The notes under the pieces are model-generated. The model was given only the letters and a program-made list of their open reading frames with translations, had not been told where the DNA came from and made no database searches. The translations under genes were made by a program, and so were the position numbers. Of a stretch of DNA of 38,640 nt, positions 9,013-17,695 are shown piece after piece; position 1 is the stretch's first letter; each line of letters begins with the position of its first letter. The stretch comes from Caldilineaceae bacterium (GTDB lineage: Bacteria; Chloroflexota; Anaerolineae; Caldilineales; Caldilineaceae): assembly GCA_019637685.1 (NCBI GenBank), contig JAHBVF010000048.1, positions 1-38,640 of the forward strand, written 5' to 3'.

Positions 9013-9867
9013 TTAGTTGTTTTCGACCATCAAAACAACGTTCGTCGATGGGAATCCCCAGACCTCATTGTAGACAGTCGGACGGGGGCGGGGCGGGGGA
9101 TAATTGGGTGGAGGATTCTCCGGATCGATCAATTCGAAGCGATCTCTGCCCCTGGGTTGATCCAGCCATTCTCGCTCCGATGCTGCGGCTGCGACTTCGC
9201 GTTGCAGGATGAACTCCACGTAATCAAAGGAGGTGATGGATACGTGGGCCAAAAAGACACGGCTGACTTCCTGCCCATCCCAAGTATTCAGGTCGGGGAG
9301 GATGACCGGGCCTGTGCATATCTGAAATTCGTTGTCCGATTCGACTACATTGATCAGATTGACCGGATACTCAACCGTGACATGCAGCCCCCGTTTTGCG
9401 TCCCTGTAGGTGGAGCGCGCGCCGAGCAGGTGGTTGGCCAGGGTGGCTTCCACGATTTGGGCGCCATCGGTCAATCGGGTGGCACCGGGCAACTCGCGTA
9501 TGTCAATGGTGTGGCCCTGGAAATCGTCATTTAAAGCGGCCACAGAGACCGGCTCGATCTCATCACTTGGCCGTTTGGCAATGGCTAACCTGCGGGCGCG
9601 GCTGAACGCCATGCGAAATTCACTGCTGGGAACCATAAACAGATTGCGATCTGCAATCGTATACTCTGTGCGGCAGGGCGCGCCCACGAACATCTCTGTA
9701 ATCTGCCTGGTCGTGTCGTCCTGTATCTCACACTTGGCTTCCAGGTTGAAGCGCACATGGCGGATCTGGCCGGGCCTGCTGACATAGCCGCCCGCATATT
9801 TGTAGTGTGGGTCCGGCTGCTGCGGATGGGATTTCCAGGTGAAGGTGGAGCGGGGGAAGTTGATCAT
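9013..9867 (-). CDS. Conserved-looking protein of unknown family in an ABC-importer operon
   Basis: This is a predicted 284-residue soluble protein. I place the start at the ATG at 9867, three bases after the upstream permease stop, which implies translational coupling. The frame stays open further upstream, but that part overlaps the permease. There is no signal peptide or membrane segment. The chain looks beta-rich and ends in a Pro-rich stretch (PPPNYPPPRPRP is approximate to residues 250-265) and NVVLMVENN. I recognise no catalytic motif. Its position between importer permeases and two dehydrogenases argues for a role in catabolism of the imported compound, possibly an isomerase, hydrolase or lactonase, but nothing in the sequence proves it. 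Confidence 0.82.
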   Translation of the reverse strand: MINFPRSTFTWKSHPQQPDPHYKYAGGYVSRPGQIRHVRFNLEAKCEIQDDTTRQITEMFVGAPCRTEYTIADRNLFMVPSSEFRMAFSRARRLAIAKRPSDEIEPVSVAALNDDFQGHTIDIRELPGATRLTDGAQIVEATLANHLLGARSTYRDAKRGLHVTVEYPVNLINVVESDNEFQICTGPVILPDLNTWDGQEVSRVFLAHVSITSFDYVEFILQREVAAAASEREWLDQPRGRDRFELIDPENPPPNYPPPRPRPTVYNEVWGFPSTNVVLMVENN

Positions 9868-9869
9868 TT

Positions 9870-10796
9870 TTAGTCCAGAACCATTCGTGGGTCCAAGGCA
9901 TCGCGCAGACCGTCGCCGATGAAGTTGATGGCCAGCACACAGAGGCTGATCATAAGACCGGGTGGAACCCATAACCAGACATACTGCTCCAAAATAGCGA
10001 TAGACTGGGCTTCGTTGAGCATATTGCCCCAGCTTGGGATCGGCACTTGCACCCCCAGCCCCAGAAAGCTCAGCCCGGCTTCGGTCAGGATCGCGCCGGC
10101 AATGCCAAAACTGGCGGCCACGGTAACGGGAGCCACGATATTGGGCAAAATATGGCGGCTGATGATCTGGAATTCGGGTACACCGACGGAGCGGGCCGCG
10201 GTGATAAAGTCTGTCTCGCGCAGAGAGAGCACCTGTCCCCGAACCAGACGCGCTACACCTGTCCAGCCAATCAGCCCAATAGCCAGCATAGCATTGAACA
10301 AACCTGGCCCAACAATGGCGACAATACTGATCAGGATTACCAAGACAGGGAATGCCATCACTGTGTCGGTGATGCGCATAATCAGCGCGTCCACGCGTCC
10401 GCCAAAATAGCCGGCCACGCTCCCCAAAAAAGTGCCAATCGTCATATAAATGGAGACAGCCACCAGACCCACAGAGACGGACACCCGCCCGCCGTAGACC
10501 AACCGGCTCCACAGGTCCCGTCCGGTCAGATCTGTGCCCAGGGGATGATTCAGGCTGGGCGGTTGTCCCACTTCGGTCAGGGTGATGCGATGGGGATGGA
10601 TGGGGGCCACAATGGGAGCCAGGGGAAATACCACAATCACAACCAATACCATAAATATGGCGCTGGTCACAGCTAGCCGGTGGCGCAAAAAGCGTCGAAG
10701 TGCTCGCCGGAAGAGAGATTGGCTTACCTGCGGGGTGGCCGCAATAGATAAATCGGCGGCGGGCACCTGTACAGCACTCGGCGTTTGAAGACTCAC
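9870..10796 (-). CDS. Dipeptide/oligopeptide-type ABC transporter permease (DppC-like)
   Basis: This 308-residue inner-membrane permease has an N-terminal cytoplasmic tail, a first membrane helix (residues about 38-60) and a block of five further helices. The OppC/DppC signature HPLGTDLTGRDLWSRL precedes the transmembrane core. The coupling loop that contacts the ATPase is AARSVGVPEFQIISRHILPN. It pairs with the DppB-like permease encoded 52 bp upstream. No ATP-binding subunit gene lies in the operon, so a shared ATPase encoded elsewhere is implied. The family transports peptides but also sugars and oligosaccharides, and the dehydrogenase neighbours favour a carbohydrate-like substrate. Confidence 0.93.
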   Translation of the reverse strand: MSLQTPSAVQVPAADLSIAATPQVSQSLFRRALRRFLRHRLAVTSAIFMVLVVIVVFPLAPIVAPIHPHRITLTEVGQPPSLNHPLGTDLTGRDLWSRLVYGGRVSVSVGLVAVSIYMTIGTFLGSVAGYFGGRVDALIMRITDTVMAFPVLVILISIVAIVGPGLFNAMLAIGLIGWTGVARLVRGQVLSLRETDFITAARSVGVPEFQIISRHILPNIVAPVTVAASFGIAGAILTEAGLSFLGLGVQVPIPSWGNMLNEAQSIAILEQYVWLWVPPGLMISLCVLAINFIGDGLRDALDPRMVLD

Positions 10797-10848
10797 AGTT
10801 GGTTCTCCGGTCGTTGATACAAAATGGGGATTGCCATTCCTTCTTCCA

Positions 10849-11820
10849 TCATTGATACCGAATTCTGGGATCAGCGATAGCGTAGGTAAGGTCGGTAATC
10901 AGGTTGCTGATTACGATCAATACAGCAGAGATCAGAACCATTCCCATAATCAGGGGGTAGTCCCGGGTCTCTACCCCGTCCAAATAGAGGATACCCATGC
11001 CTGGCCAATTGAAGATGGTTTCAATGATAAGTGCGCCGCCAAAAAGGGTCGGCAACCGCAGGCCAATAACGGTGATCACAGGCAGCATCGCGTTGCGCAG
11101 GGCATGGCGAACGATCAGGACAAATCGACTGAGTCCTTTGGCCCGCGCCGTGACAATATATTCCAGCCGAATTACTTCCAACATACTGGAGCGTGTATAG
11201 CGCATGATGCTGGCTGTGCTTTCCAGACCCAGCACCATTGCCGGCAGAATCAGGTAGCGCATCCGATCCCACTGTTTGCCCCAATAACTAAACTCGGTCC
11301 CGATGGTGGAATAGCCACCGGTTGGGAACCAGTCCAGCTTCACACCAAAGACATAGATGACAGCAAGCGCTGCAAAGAAACCGGGGATGGAGATACCCAC
11401 AAAAACGAAGCCGGTAAGAATATAATCCAGCCGGGAGTACTGATTGAGCGCGGAATAGATGCCCAGAGGAATGCCCAGCACAACGGCAATTGCAAGTGCC
11501 GAAAACATCAAACGCAAGGTGGCAGGCAGACGACGCCCAATCTCTTCGGTTACAGGCACTCGGCTGCGGATTCGTACGCCCAGATTGCCCTTGAACAGTC
11601 CACCCATCCAGGCCATATATCGCACCGGGGCCGGTTGGTCGAGTCCATAGCGGGCACGCAGGTTTACAATGTCCACTTCGCCTATGGAATCCTGTTGGGA
11701 TAAGATCATAGACGAAACAGCATCACCTGGGGCCAGTTCTGTAAATGTGAAGGTAATAATCGTAATACCAAGCAACACCGGAATAGCCTGGAGAATACGA
11801 CGCAGAATATATTGAGTCAT
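10849..11820 (-). CDS. Dipeptide/oligopeptide-type ABC transporter permease (DppB-like)
   Basis: I start this 323-residue permease at the ATG at 11820, giving the classic N-terminus MTQYILRRILQAIPVLLGIT, the first helix of DppB/OppB proteins. The frame is open further upstream, but that part does not look like protein of this family. The conserved periplasmic segment LAPGDAVSS follows the first helix. The coupling loop is ARAKGLSRFVLIVRHALRNA, and the C-terminus ends ITDLTYAIADPRIRYQ, as is usual. It lies 76 bp downstream of the solute-binding protein gene and 52 bp upstream of the DppC-like gene. Confidence 0.93.
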   Translation of the reverse strand: MTQYILRRILQAIPVLLGITIITFTFTELAPGDAVSSMILSQQDSIGEVDIVNLRARYGLDQPAPVRYMAWMGGLFKGNLGVRIRSRVPVTEEIGRRLPATLRLMFSALAIAVVLGIPLGIYSALNQYSRLDYILTGFVFVGISIPGFFAALAVIYVFGVKLDWFPTGGYSTIGTEFSYWGKQWDRMRYLILPAMVLGLESTASIMRYTRSSMLEVIRLEYIVTARAKGLSRFVLIVRHALRNAMLPVITVIGLRLPTLFGGALIIETIFNWPGMGILYLDGVETRDYPLIMGMVLISAVLIVISNLITDLTYAIADPRIRYQ

Positions 11821-11896
11821 TGGTTGTTTATTCAGAGTGGGAGGAAGCGAGCAGGGAATTCCCTGCCCGCTTCCTGGAACAATTGACGATTCTTCC

Positions 11897-13672
11897 CTAT
11901 TCTCGCAAATACCAGGTGTGAGGATTGGTTTCCGGCCACATGATATTGGTCCATTGGCGGAACTGGTAGTTGCACACATCGCTGCTGATGGCATAGCGGC
12001 GGTCCTGCTGGAACATAGTCAGGTGAAGCATTTCTTCGTTGGTGATCTCACTAAGTTCATACCAGAGCCGTTTCCGCTCTGCCGGGTCTGGTGCCACCAT
12101 AGACTGCTGGACCATTTCGTCCACTTTTTCGTTGCAATAGCGAGAGCCATTGTAGCCAGCCGGGAACATATTGCCACAGGTGTAGCGGGGATATTCAAAG
12201 GGTGAGGCCACACCGCAGCAGCCGTAGCCCAAATCGAAGTCGGCCTCTTCGTAGAAACGGGTGACGAAGGTCGGGCCGTCCATATGCTCGATGTTGACTT
12301 TGACCCCGATGTCGCTCCAGAACTGCTGCATGGCCGCGGTCACGCGTCGGTCCAACTCAGACTGGTAATAGGTGACAAATTGCAGTTCCTTGTCAGAATC
12401 CCACCCTGCGTCTGCCAGGAGTTGCTTGGCGGCTTCGGGATCGTAGGGATATTCAGGAATATCCGGGCTGATCCATTCGCCGTTGGGATCGATGTTGTGG
12501 TAATCGTAGACCAGTGCCTGGCCTTCGCCGTAGATGCCCTTGACAATGGCTTCCCTATCCACACCCATAATCAACGCCTGAAGCACCCGCTTGTCTGGGA
12601 AACGATCGTGATTGGGCCAGATGGCCATAGCGCCGGGTAAGGGCGCTCCCACAACGGTTAGTCCTTCATCCTCCTCTACCCGCAGGCGATCCGGACCGTT
12701 GACCATATTGCCCGTCTGAATTTCGCCTGCTTCCAAGCCAGGCATCCAGGATGCCACGGAATCCAGACCAATGCGGAAGATCAGACGATCCAGATAGGGC
12801 CGACCCTTGTAGTAATCTTCGTGGGCTTCCAGAATGTAGTACTGATCTGGCTCAAATTCGGCCAGCTTAAAGGGGCCGGATCCGATGATGCCGGTGAGAG
12901 CCGCCTCTGATTCCTGCAGGTCTGCGTAGGCAATGCCCTCAAAAATGTGCTTGGGGAAGATATTCATACCACCCATGCCATAAAAGAAATCTGCCCGCGG
13001 CTCTTTCAGTGTGATTTGCACTGTGAAATCATCCAGCACCTGAACCCCGCTGATCTCATCGGCTTCGTTGGCGCCAAATTCGTCGGTCCCGACGATGGCG
13101 AACAGCGGCAGCGTGGTGCGCACGCCTGCGCCTGTGTCAGGATGCCAGAACATCTCAATTGTCCACTTGATATCTGCGGCAGTCAATTGCACGCCGTCGT
13201 GGAAGAGAACGTCATCCCGCAGATGATAGGTATATGTCAAACCATCTTCCGAGACATCCCAACTGGTGGCTACATCAGGCAAAATATCAGTGCCATTCAT
13301 GCCCAGATCGATCAGCTGGCTGAAAATGAACTCATCGTTGGTGCTCGAACGGGAGATCCAGTTTTCACCCTGCATAGCGCCGTCAGCCGTGGCTGCTGTT
13401 ACTGTGCCGCCCTGCCGCGGTGGTGTGTCTGTACACACATTGATCCAGGGCGCATCCACCAATTCCTGGGTATACCAGTCGCCAACTGGCGCTTCTGCCG
13501 CGGCCGGTTCTTCCGCCTCTGGTTCTGCTGTAGCTGGCTCGGCTGCCGCCGGTTCTGCCGCGGCTGGTTCTGCTGCCGGGGCGGCTGGTTGGGTGCAGGC
13601 ACCCAGCGCAAGCAGGGCAATCACCCCAGCGAGCAACCACGCAAATCGTACGCTTTTCCGTCGGTTCGGCAT
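11897..13672 (-). CDS. ABC transporter substrate-binding lipoprotein, family 5 (DppA/OppA-like)
   Basis: I start this 591-residue protein at the ATG at 13672, behind AAAGGAG. A lipoprotein signal (residues 1-25) ends in the lipobox LALGAC with Cys26. An Ala/Glu/Pro-rich linker (about 27-65) leads to the SBP_bac_5 domain. Typical family features include LRDDVLFHDGVQLTAADIKWT, GSGPFKLAEFEPDQYY and a C-terminal segment with EEMLHLTMFQQD. The linker is encoded by near-repeats of Pro-Ala-Ala-Ala-Glu. It is the first gene of the six-gene operon. Function is extracytoplasmic capture of a peptide, oligosaccharide or similar ligand; the actual ligand is unknown. Confidence 0.93.
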   Translation of the reverse strand: MPNRRKSVRFAWLLAGVIALLALGACTQPAAPAAEPAAAEPAAAEPATAEPEAEEPAAAEAPVGDWYTQELVDAPWINVCTDTPPRQGGTVTAATADGAMQGENWISRSSTNDEFIFSQLIDLGMNGTDILPDVATSWDVSEDGLTYTYHLRDDVLFHDGVQLTAADIKWTIEMFWHPDTGAGVRTTLPLFAIVGTDEFGANEADEISGVQVLDDFTVQITLKEPRADFFYGMGGMNIFPKHIFEGIAYADLQESEAALTGIIGSGPFKLAEFEPDQYYILEAHEDYYKGRPYLDRLIFRIGLDSVASWMPGLEAGEIQTGNMVNGPDRLRVEEDEGLTVVGAPLPGAMAIWPNHDRFPDKRVLQALIMGVDREAIVKGIYGEGQALVYDYHNIDPNGEWISPDIPEYPYDPEAAKQLLADAGWDSDKELQFVTYYQSELDRRVTAAMQQFWSDIGVKVNIEHMDGPTFVTRFYEEADFDLGYGCCGVASPFEYPRYTCGNMFPAGYNGSRYCNEKVDEMVQQSMVAPDPAERKRLWYELSEITNEEMLHLTMFQQDRRYAISSDVCNYQFRQWTNIMWPETNPHTWYLRE

Positions 13673-14125
13673 ATTCCTCTCCTTTGAAATTGTGGCTGAA
13701 TGACGCTGTGAATGTGCAGATGGAAGCGTCAAACCGCCGATCTTGGAACGATACGGCAACGAAACCAAATGTGCCAGTAGGGGTTCGATTCAGAGGGCTT
13801 TGGGCCAGCTATCTTAGACGATATTCAGTGGAAAGTGAGGGAATCAGCTACCCAAAAAAACTTCGCAGAGGTCTGTCTTAAAGACGCGACGAGTAGCACT
13901 TTTCTACGTAGATAGTCCCAGTCTCCCGGCAAATTGACCAGCAAGATGAGTGGCAAAAAGTCATTTGACACGAGACAGTGCGCACTATACTATACTTGCC
14001 GGGAGGTGTCAAACAGCTTTTTTGTCACCCTCAAAATGGCTGTCGCTGACCGGCATGCTCGTTGCACAAATATGCCGAGGATCGATGGCAAAGCCTTGCT
14101 GGATACATCCAAAGGGAGATTGAGG
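13673..14125. other. Divergent intergenic region between importer operon and dehydrogenase gene
   Basis: This 453-bp non-coding stretch must hold promoters for both directions. A strong + strand promoter is visible (listed separately). For the - strand I see no promoter of comparable quality. The end of the region has AAAGGGAGATTGAGG, the ribosome binding site of the gene at 14126. No convincing additional gene is present. Confidence 0.6.
13964..14013 (+). promoter_or_regulatory. Sigma-70-type promoter framed by an inverted repeat
   Basis: TTGACA at 13965-13970 is followed after 17 bases by TACTAT at 13988, with overlapping TATACT words at 13986 and 13991. The -35 box lies inside TTTGACAC (13964-13971), whose exact inverse complement GTGTCAAA is at 14006-14013. 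The two 8-bp arms thus flank the -10 box and could be operator half-sites for a repressor of the gene at 14126. The promoter call is direct pattern matching; the operator role is inference. Confidence 0.65.
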
Positions 14126-15163
14126 ATGAACAAAGTGCGTTATGGAATCCTGGGGTCTGGTTTTATGGGGCGCACCCACGCCGAGGCCATTCGCCATTTG
14201 GACAACGCCGAACTGACGGCAGTGGCCGTTGGCTCCAGGGCGACCACACTGGCGGCGGACTACCAGGTCGAACTGTGTCATTCGGCGGCTGAGTTGATAG
14301 CCCGCCCGGATGTAGACGCGGTGATCATTGCCACACCCCAATTCGCCCATGTGGAGGAAGCGCTGCTCGCGGCCCAACAGGGAAAACATCTCTTCATCGA
14401 AAAACCCATGACCACGTCAGTGGCGGATGCCGACGCGATTATCGAGGCTTGCGCGCGTCGGGGTCTCTCCCTTTCTGTGGGCTATCAGCAACGCTATCGC
14501 GCAGTACCGGCCGCTGCCCACAAACTGCTCCAATCCCAGGCCATCGGTCAAGTCCATACCATCCAGTTCAATCAGGTCTTCCAGCTTTTTACAGACCCCG
14601 GCTTTGGCGGTGATTGGTCCTGGTGGTCCAACCCGGCCAGTATCGGGCATATTCTGGCTGGCGGTGTCCACGCCATCGATCTGTGCCGCTGGCTCTTGGG
14701 CGCGGATGTGACCAGTGTCTTCGGCCACTCCCGCACTTTCCGCGAATCTCATGAACCAGAGAACACAACTATGGGACTTCTCACCTTCGACAACGGGACA
14801 ATTATGACGCTGTGGGCCAGCAGCGCCTGTCCGGCTCCCGGTTTTCCCGGCCAGGTTTTTCGGGCTTTGCTGATGGGCGAGAAGGGGATGATTGATATGG
14901 ACGCCTATGCCTCCTTGCAGATCGCGGACGAGGGAATCTGGCGCACGGTGGCCCAGCAGCCCCCGGTCAATACCGAACACGCGGACACAGCCTTTCGCCA
15001 ACCCCGTATGCAGGCATATATTGACCAATTGGCCGCCTATACCGACGCCACCATCGCCGGAGAACCACCACCCGTGAGCGGCGAGGATGGACGCATCGGC
15101 GTGGCCGTAGCCCTGGCCCTTCTGGAGTCATCCCACACTGGACAGGCCGTCGACCTGAAATAG
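14126..15163 (+). CDS. Gfo/Idh/MocA family oxidoreductase (inositol 2-dehydrogenase-like)
   Basis: I start this 345-residue protein at the ATG at 14126, since MNKVRYGILGSGFMGRTHAE is the canonical N-terminus of the family; upstream in-frame codons do not fit. The NAD loop GSGFMG occupies residues 10-15 and IEKPMTT has Glu92-Lys93-Pro94. GGVHAIDLCRWLLG carries the expected active-site histidine and the C-terminal domain is complete. It is divergently transcribed from the importer operon, suggesting a shared inducer. The likely substrate is a cyclitol, sugar or sugar acid; the sequence does not decide. Confidence 0.94.
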   Translation: MNKVRYGILGSGFMGRTHAEAIRHLDNAELTAVAVGSRATTLAADYQVELCHSAAELIARPDVDAVIIATPQFAHVEEALLAAQQGKHLFIEKPMTTSVADADAIIEACARRGLSLSVGYQQRYRAVPAAAHKLLQSQAIGQVHTIQFNQVFQLFTDPGFGGDWSWWSNPASIGHILAGGVHAIDLCRWLLGADVTSVFGHSRTFRESHEPENTTMGLLTFDNGTIMTLWASSACPAPGFPGQVFRALLMGEKGMIDMDAYASLQIADEGIWRTVAQQPPVNTEHADTAFRQPRMQAYIDQLAAYTDATIAGEPPPVSGEDGRIGVAVALALLESSHTGQAVDLK

Positions 15164-15207
15164 CCCCGGTGCTGCTCTCTCTGGGCGTTCTGCTCTTTTG
15201 TCGAAGG

Positions 15208-16542
15208 TCAAGCTGCCGCGTGTTGACCCGCCCGGCGTCCGAAAACCAAGCCCAGACAAAGCCCGCCCGCGTACTGCTCGTTGTGAATTCCCCCGGCATC
15301 CGCGCCCGCGGCATACAGCCCCGGAATGGCGTGGCCGCTGCGGTCCAGAACCTGGGCATTGTGATTGATGGACAGGCCACCCAGCGTAAACGTAACACCC
15401 GGTGTGACGCCCAGGGCATAGAAGGGGGGCGTCAGCACCGGGTTTGCATTCTGTCGGCGAGGCGCGGCCAATCGAGCGCCGCTCCCCTGGGCCACGGCCT
15501 GGTTGTACGATCGGAGCGTGGCGAGCAGCGTAGGCGCATGTAATCCCCACATCTGCATAGCCTCGGCCAGCTCTTCCAGGTTGGGGGCCGTCCCTGCGGG
15601 CGCGCCCAATTCTTTCGACTCGAAGAATGTGTCGCTGGCCCGCGCACCGCCCCCTTCCGCACGCACGGCAAAGGTGCGATAGACGAAATCGTCGAAGATC
15701 AGAAAGGCCAGCGCCTGGGGTTGGCGGGCCACTACCTGGGCATTGGTTTCGTCGCCCAGGGATTCGTCGGTGAACCGCTCTCCCTGGCTATTCACCAAAA
15801 CACCCTGCGCGCTGTGGTATTGGGTGTAGGCGATGAAGTCGTGGGTGGGGACTTGCGCGGGAGGAGCAGGCAATAAATGGCCGTAGAAGCTGCCCATAGC
15901 CTGGCTTGGCCCCGCGTGGAGAAGCTGGGCCATCTGCCAACCGTCGCCCGTGCTGTGGGGATTGCTGCGCAGTATGAGCCGATCGGACCAGCGGCCAAAG
16001 TACCGGGCCATCATCTCCGGGTTGGCCTGGAAGCCGCCGGTGGCCAGAATGACTCTGTCACAGGCGATGTTCTGTAGCGGTCCGTCACCTGTGCGCACGC
16101 TGATGCCGGATACTTGCCCAGCGTCGTTTGACAACAGCGCTGTGGCAGCGGTGTCGACCAGCAGTGTTCCGCCGCCGCTTTGAAAACGTTCCACCATCTG
16201 GCCGATAAACGCGCCCGGCCCCGGCTCCATTATGTAAACCTTCCGATCCGGAAGGCCCTCCAGGAGGGCAAGATTGGTGCCCCGATCCCGGAGCCACTGC
16301 ACGCCGGCTGGGAAATCCTCAACCAGAATACGGCCCAGTTCCCCGTGGCCGCGGGGGACGAGACGGCGTAGGTCCTCCACTGTGCGCGGACACCACAGCG
16401 TCCCGCCAGAGAGGGCAAGTGAACCGCCGGGTTGGGGTCCTTTTTCCAGCAAGACCACATCAGCACCCCGTTCCTGAGCCTGGACCGCGGCGACCAATCC
16501 GGCCATGCCCGCGCCAGCGACAACAATCTTTGTCGGTTGCAT
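15208..16542 (-). CDS. FAD-dependent dehydrogenase (fumarate reductase/3-ketosteroid dehydrogenase-like flavoprotein)
   Basis: This 444-residue FAD_binding_2-type flavoprotein starts at an ATG behind AAGGA. The N-terminal dinucleotide site is AGAGMAG with LEKGPQPGGSLALSGG, as in fumarate reductase flavoproteins and 3-ketosteroid dehydrogenases. RVILATGGFQANPEMM and NSQGERFTDES are further family hallmarks. The C-terminus GLYAAGADAGGI ... GGLCLGLVFGRRAG closes the FAD site. There is no signal peptide, heme domain or iron-sulfur domain, so it is a stand-alone cytoplasmic flavoenzyme. It converges on the Gfo/Idh/MocA gene with a 44-bp gap and could act on the same pathway, but that link is only positional. 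Confidence 0.92.
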   Translation of the reverse strand: MQPTKIVVAGAGMAGLVAAVQAQERGADVVLLEKGPQPGGSLALSGGTLWCPRTVEDLRRLVPRGHGELGRILVEDFPAGVQWLRDRGTNLALLEGLPDRKVYIMEPGPGAFIGQMVERFQSGGGTLLVDTAATALLSNDAGQVSGISVRTGDGPLQNIACDRVILATGGFQANPEMMARYFGRWSDRLILRSNPHSTGDGWQMAQLLHAGPSQAMGSFYGHLLPAPPAQVPTHDFIAYTQYHSAQGVLVNSQGERFTDESLGDETNAQVVARQPQALAFLIFDDFVYRTFAVRAEGGGARASDTFFESKELGAPAGTAPNLEELAEAMQMWGLHAPTLLATLRSYNQAVAQGSGARLAAPRRQNANPVLTPPFYALGVTPGVTFTLGGLSINHNAQVLDRSGHAIPGLYAAGADAGGIHNEQYAGGLCLGLVFGRRAGQHAAA

Positions 16543-16870
16543 ACATTGTCCTTGTGGAGGAGAGAGCCAGCAGCCGGTTCGCGACCCAGGCCGCTGTATG
16601 GAGTGGAATTAGGAGGAATTACTGAAGAGCCAAGTCCGTGCTCCTACCCATCCCGGACACAACCAGCACCGAAAAGCGTCCACAGATTGCGCAGATGAAC
16701 ACAGCTCTATATCCTGCGCATCCGTTCCATCCGTCTCTCTCTGCGTTCGTCGGTGGCTATTTTGTCGCTTAGGCTTTTCCAACAAATAAATTCCCCAAAT
16801 TGATTTGGAAAAGCCCAAGCCGTTCAGGGAAATTGTCGCCAGATCGGGGATTTATTTTCTTGGAACGGCC
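16543..16870. other. Intergenic region with repeat fragments
   Basis: This 328-bp gap holds the upstream region of the flavoprotein gene. Around 16677-16757 it has words like CAGATTGCGCAGATGAACA and CTCTCTCTGCGTTCG, resembling the interior of the inverted-repeat elements at 1-124 and 19795-19925, so it may be a decayed copy. An inverted repeat GGCTTTTCCAA/TTGGAAAAGCC (16772-16782 and 16805-16815) may act as a terminator for the small gene to its right. I see no gene here. Confidence 0.5.
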
Positions 16871-17275
16871 TTAGGGGTCCGGCGTGTCGTCTGGGCGGAG
16901 AGCGGCACCCCACACCTCCATATCCACCTCCACCTGCGTTCGATTGAGTATATCGTCCAGCAGGAGATGGGCATTGGGCAGATCGTCCACGCGCTCAGCC
17001 ATCAGCACCAGATCGTCCAGTGTGGCATCGGTCACATAGATTTTGTCAAAGGCCCGCTTGGGATTGAGCCAATAGCCACCCGCGCCCAACTTGCCCCACC
17101 GGGTAAGCAGATAGAGAATTACATACTCCCGGCCCGCCTTTGTCTGTTCTGCCACCCGCGAACCGTCCAGACTGACGGGGTAGAGAAAGTCGATGCCGGA
17201 GCGGGTGCGCGCGGCGAGATAGTAGCGGATCTGCCGGGAGCGATTGAAACGATAGACGGCACCGGGAATGAGCAT
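16871..17275 (-). CDS. Small hypothetical protein
   Basis: This is a predicted 134-residue soluble protein that I do not recognise. It starts MLIPGAVYRFNRSRQIRYYLAARTRS-like, with basic residues, and ends in an acidic tail DDTPDP. The composition is protein-like (TLDDLVLMAERVDDLPNAH looks like a helix), and the frame is cleaner than the alternatives on either strand. No good Shine-Dalgarno sequence precedes the ATG at 17275, which lowers confidence. It stands alone between the flavoprotein gene and the composite repeat element. Confidence 0.55.
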   Translation of the reverse strand: MLIPGAVYRFNRSRQIRYYLAARTRSGIDFLYPVSLDGSRVAEQTKAGREYVILYLLTRWGKLGAGGYWLNPKRAFDKIYVTDATLDDLVLMAERVDDLPNAHLLLDDILNRTQVEVDMEVWGAALRPDDTPDP

Positions 17276-17475
17276 TGTGAAACCGTAGGAGGCGTGCTGG
17301 CCCGCAGCTTGCCGAATGAAATACCTGTTCCGCGGAGCTGCACGAAGAATACAAAATTCTGGGGTGACTATTCAGGCCAGCGTCGGTTGAGCAGGCCACA
17401 GCAGTTTGTGGCCGTGTCGAAACTCAGCGGGTAGACCCGCAAACTGGTTTCACCTCGACAGGCTCAGTGCAGCGT

Positions 17476-17547
17476 AAACAAAGTTTTTGAGCGTAGAAGT
17501 TCGACTTTTCTGAAAAGTCGAACTTCTGTAGTCGAATAACTTTGTTT
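17476..17547. repeat. Nested palindrome inside the family 2 element
   Basis: AAACAAAGTT (17476-17485) pairs with AACTTTGTTT (17538-17547). Inside these arms, AGAAGTTCGACTTTTC (17495-17510) is an exact inverse complement of 17512-17527 with a one-base loop. It lies within a segment absent from the 30826-30987 copy, so it is probably a secondary insertion of a REP-like element. Confidence 0.75.
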
Positions 17548-17589
17548 CCAGTGTACTCAGTACATGCGATACGCCTGGAAGCAGCCCCA

Positions 17590-17641
17590 GGCTACCCTTG
17601 GACAAGCTCAGGACATCGCTTGAGCTTGTCCAAGGGTAGCC
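17590..17641. repeat. Perfect 21-bp stem hairpin inside the family 2 element
   Basis: GGCTACCCTTGGACAAGCTC begins a 21-bp arm at 17590-17610 that is exactly repeated in inverse at 17621-17641 around a 10-base loop. The segment is absent from the sister element at 30826-30987. It resembles the dispersed, palindromic GGACAAGCTCAGG-type repeats seen in many environmental genomes. Confidence 0.75.
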
Positions 17642-17695
17642 GCTCAACCGACGTTTGCTAACCCGGCGGTTGGTGGCTGGATAGTTACAAACCGC

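Larger units (their letters stand above)
17364..17688. mobile_element. MITE-like element, family 2, copy enlarged by two hairpin insertions
   Basis: The left end GTGACTATTCAGGCCAGC and the right end (inverse complement GTAACTATCCAGCCA) match the ends of the element at 30826-30987, and the common interior words include GCGGGTAGACCCGCAAACTG and CTCAACCGACGTTTGCTAAC. Relative to that copy, this one is 163 bp longer. It holds two extra segments: about 17452-17567, containing a nested palindrome, and about 17592-17640, which is a hairpin. No target duplication is visible. No transposase is encoded. It fills most of the gap between the small gene and the sugar operon and may serve as that operon's terminator. 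Confidence 0.75.

Noticed and set aside
7930..9534. 534-codon open frame on the + strand
   Set aside because: It is antisense to the Gfo/Idh/MocA gene and the unknown operon gene, both of which have better starts and family matches.
9868..10512. Longer version of the unknown operon gene starting near 10512
   Set aside because: The extra N-terminal part overlaps the DppC-like permease in another frame and has a shadow-like composition; the ATG three bases after the permease stop is better.
13383..13640. Arg/Gly-rich open frames opposite the binding-protein signal and linker
   Set aside because: They are the mirror image of the Ala/Glu/Pro-rich linker codons and have no independent support.
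17450..17647. 65-codon open frame on the - strand within the composite repeat
   Set aside because: It runs through two palindromic inserts and has a low-complexity Ser/Leu composition; it is repeat DNA, not a gene.
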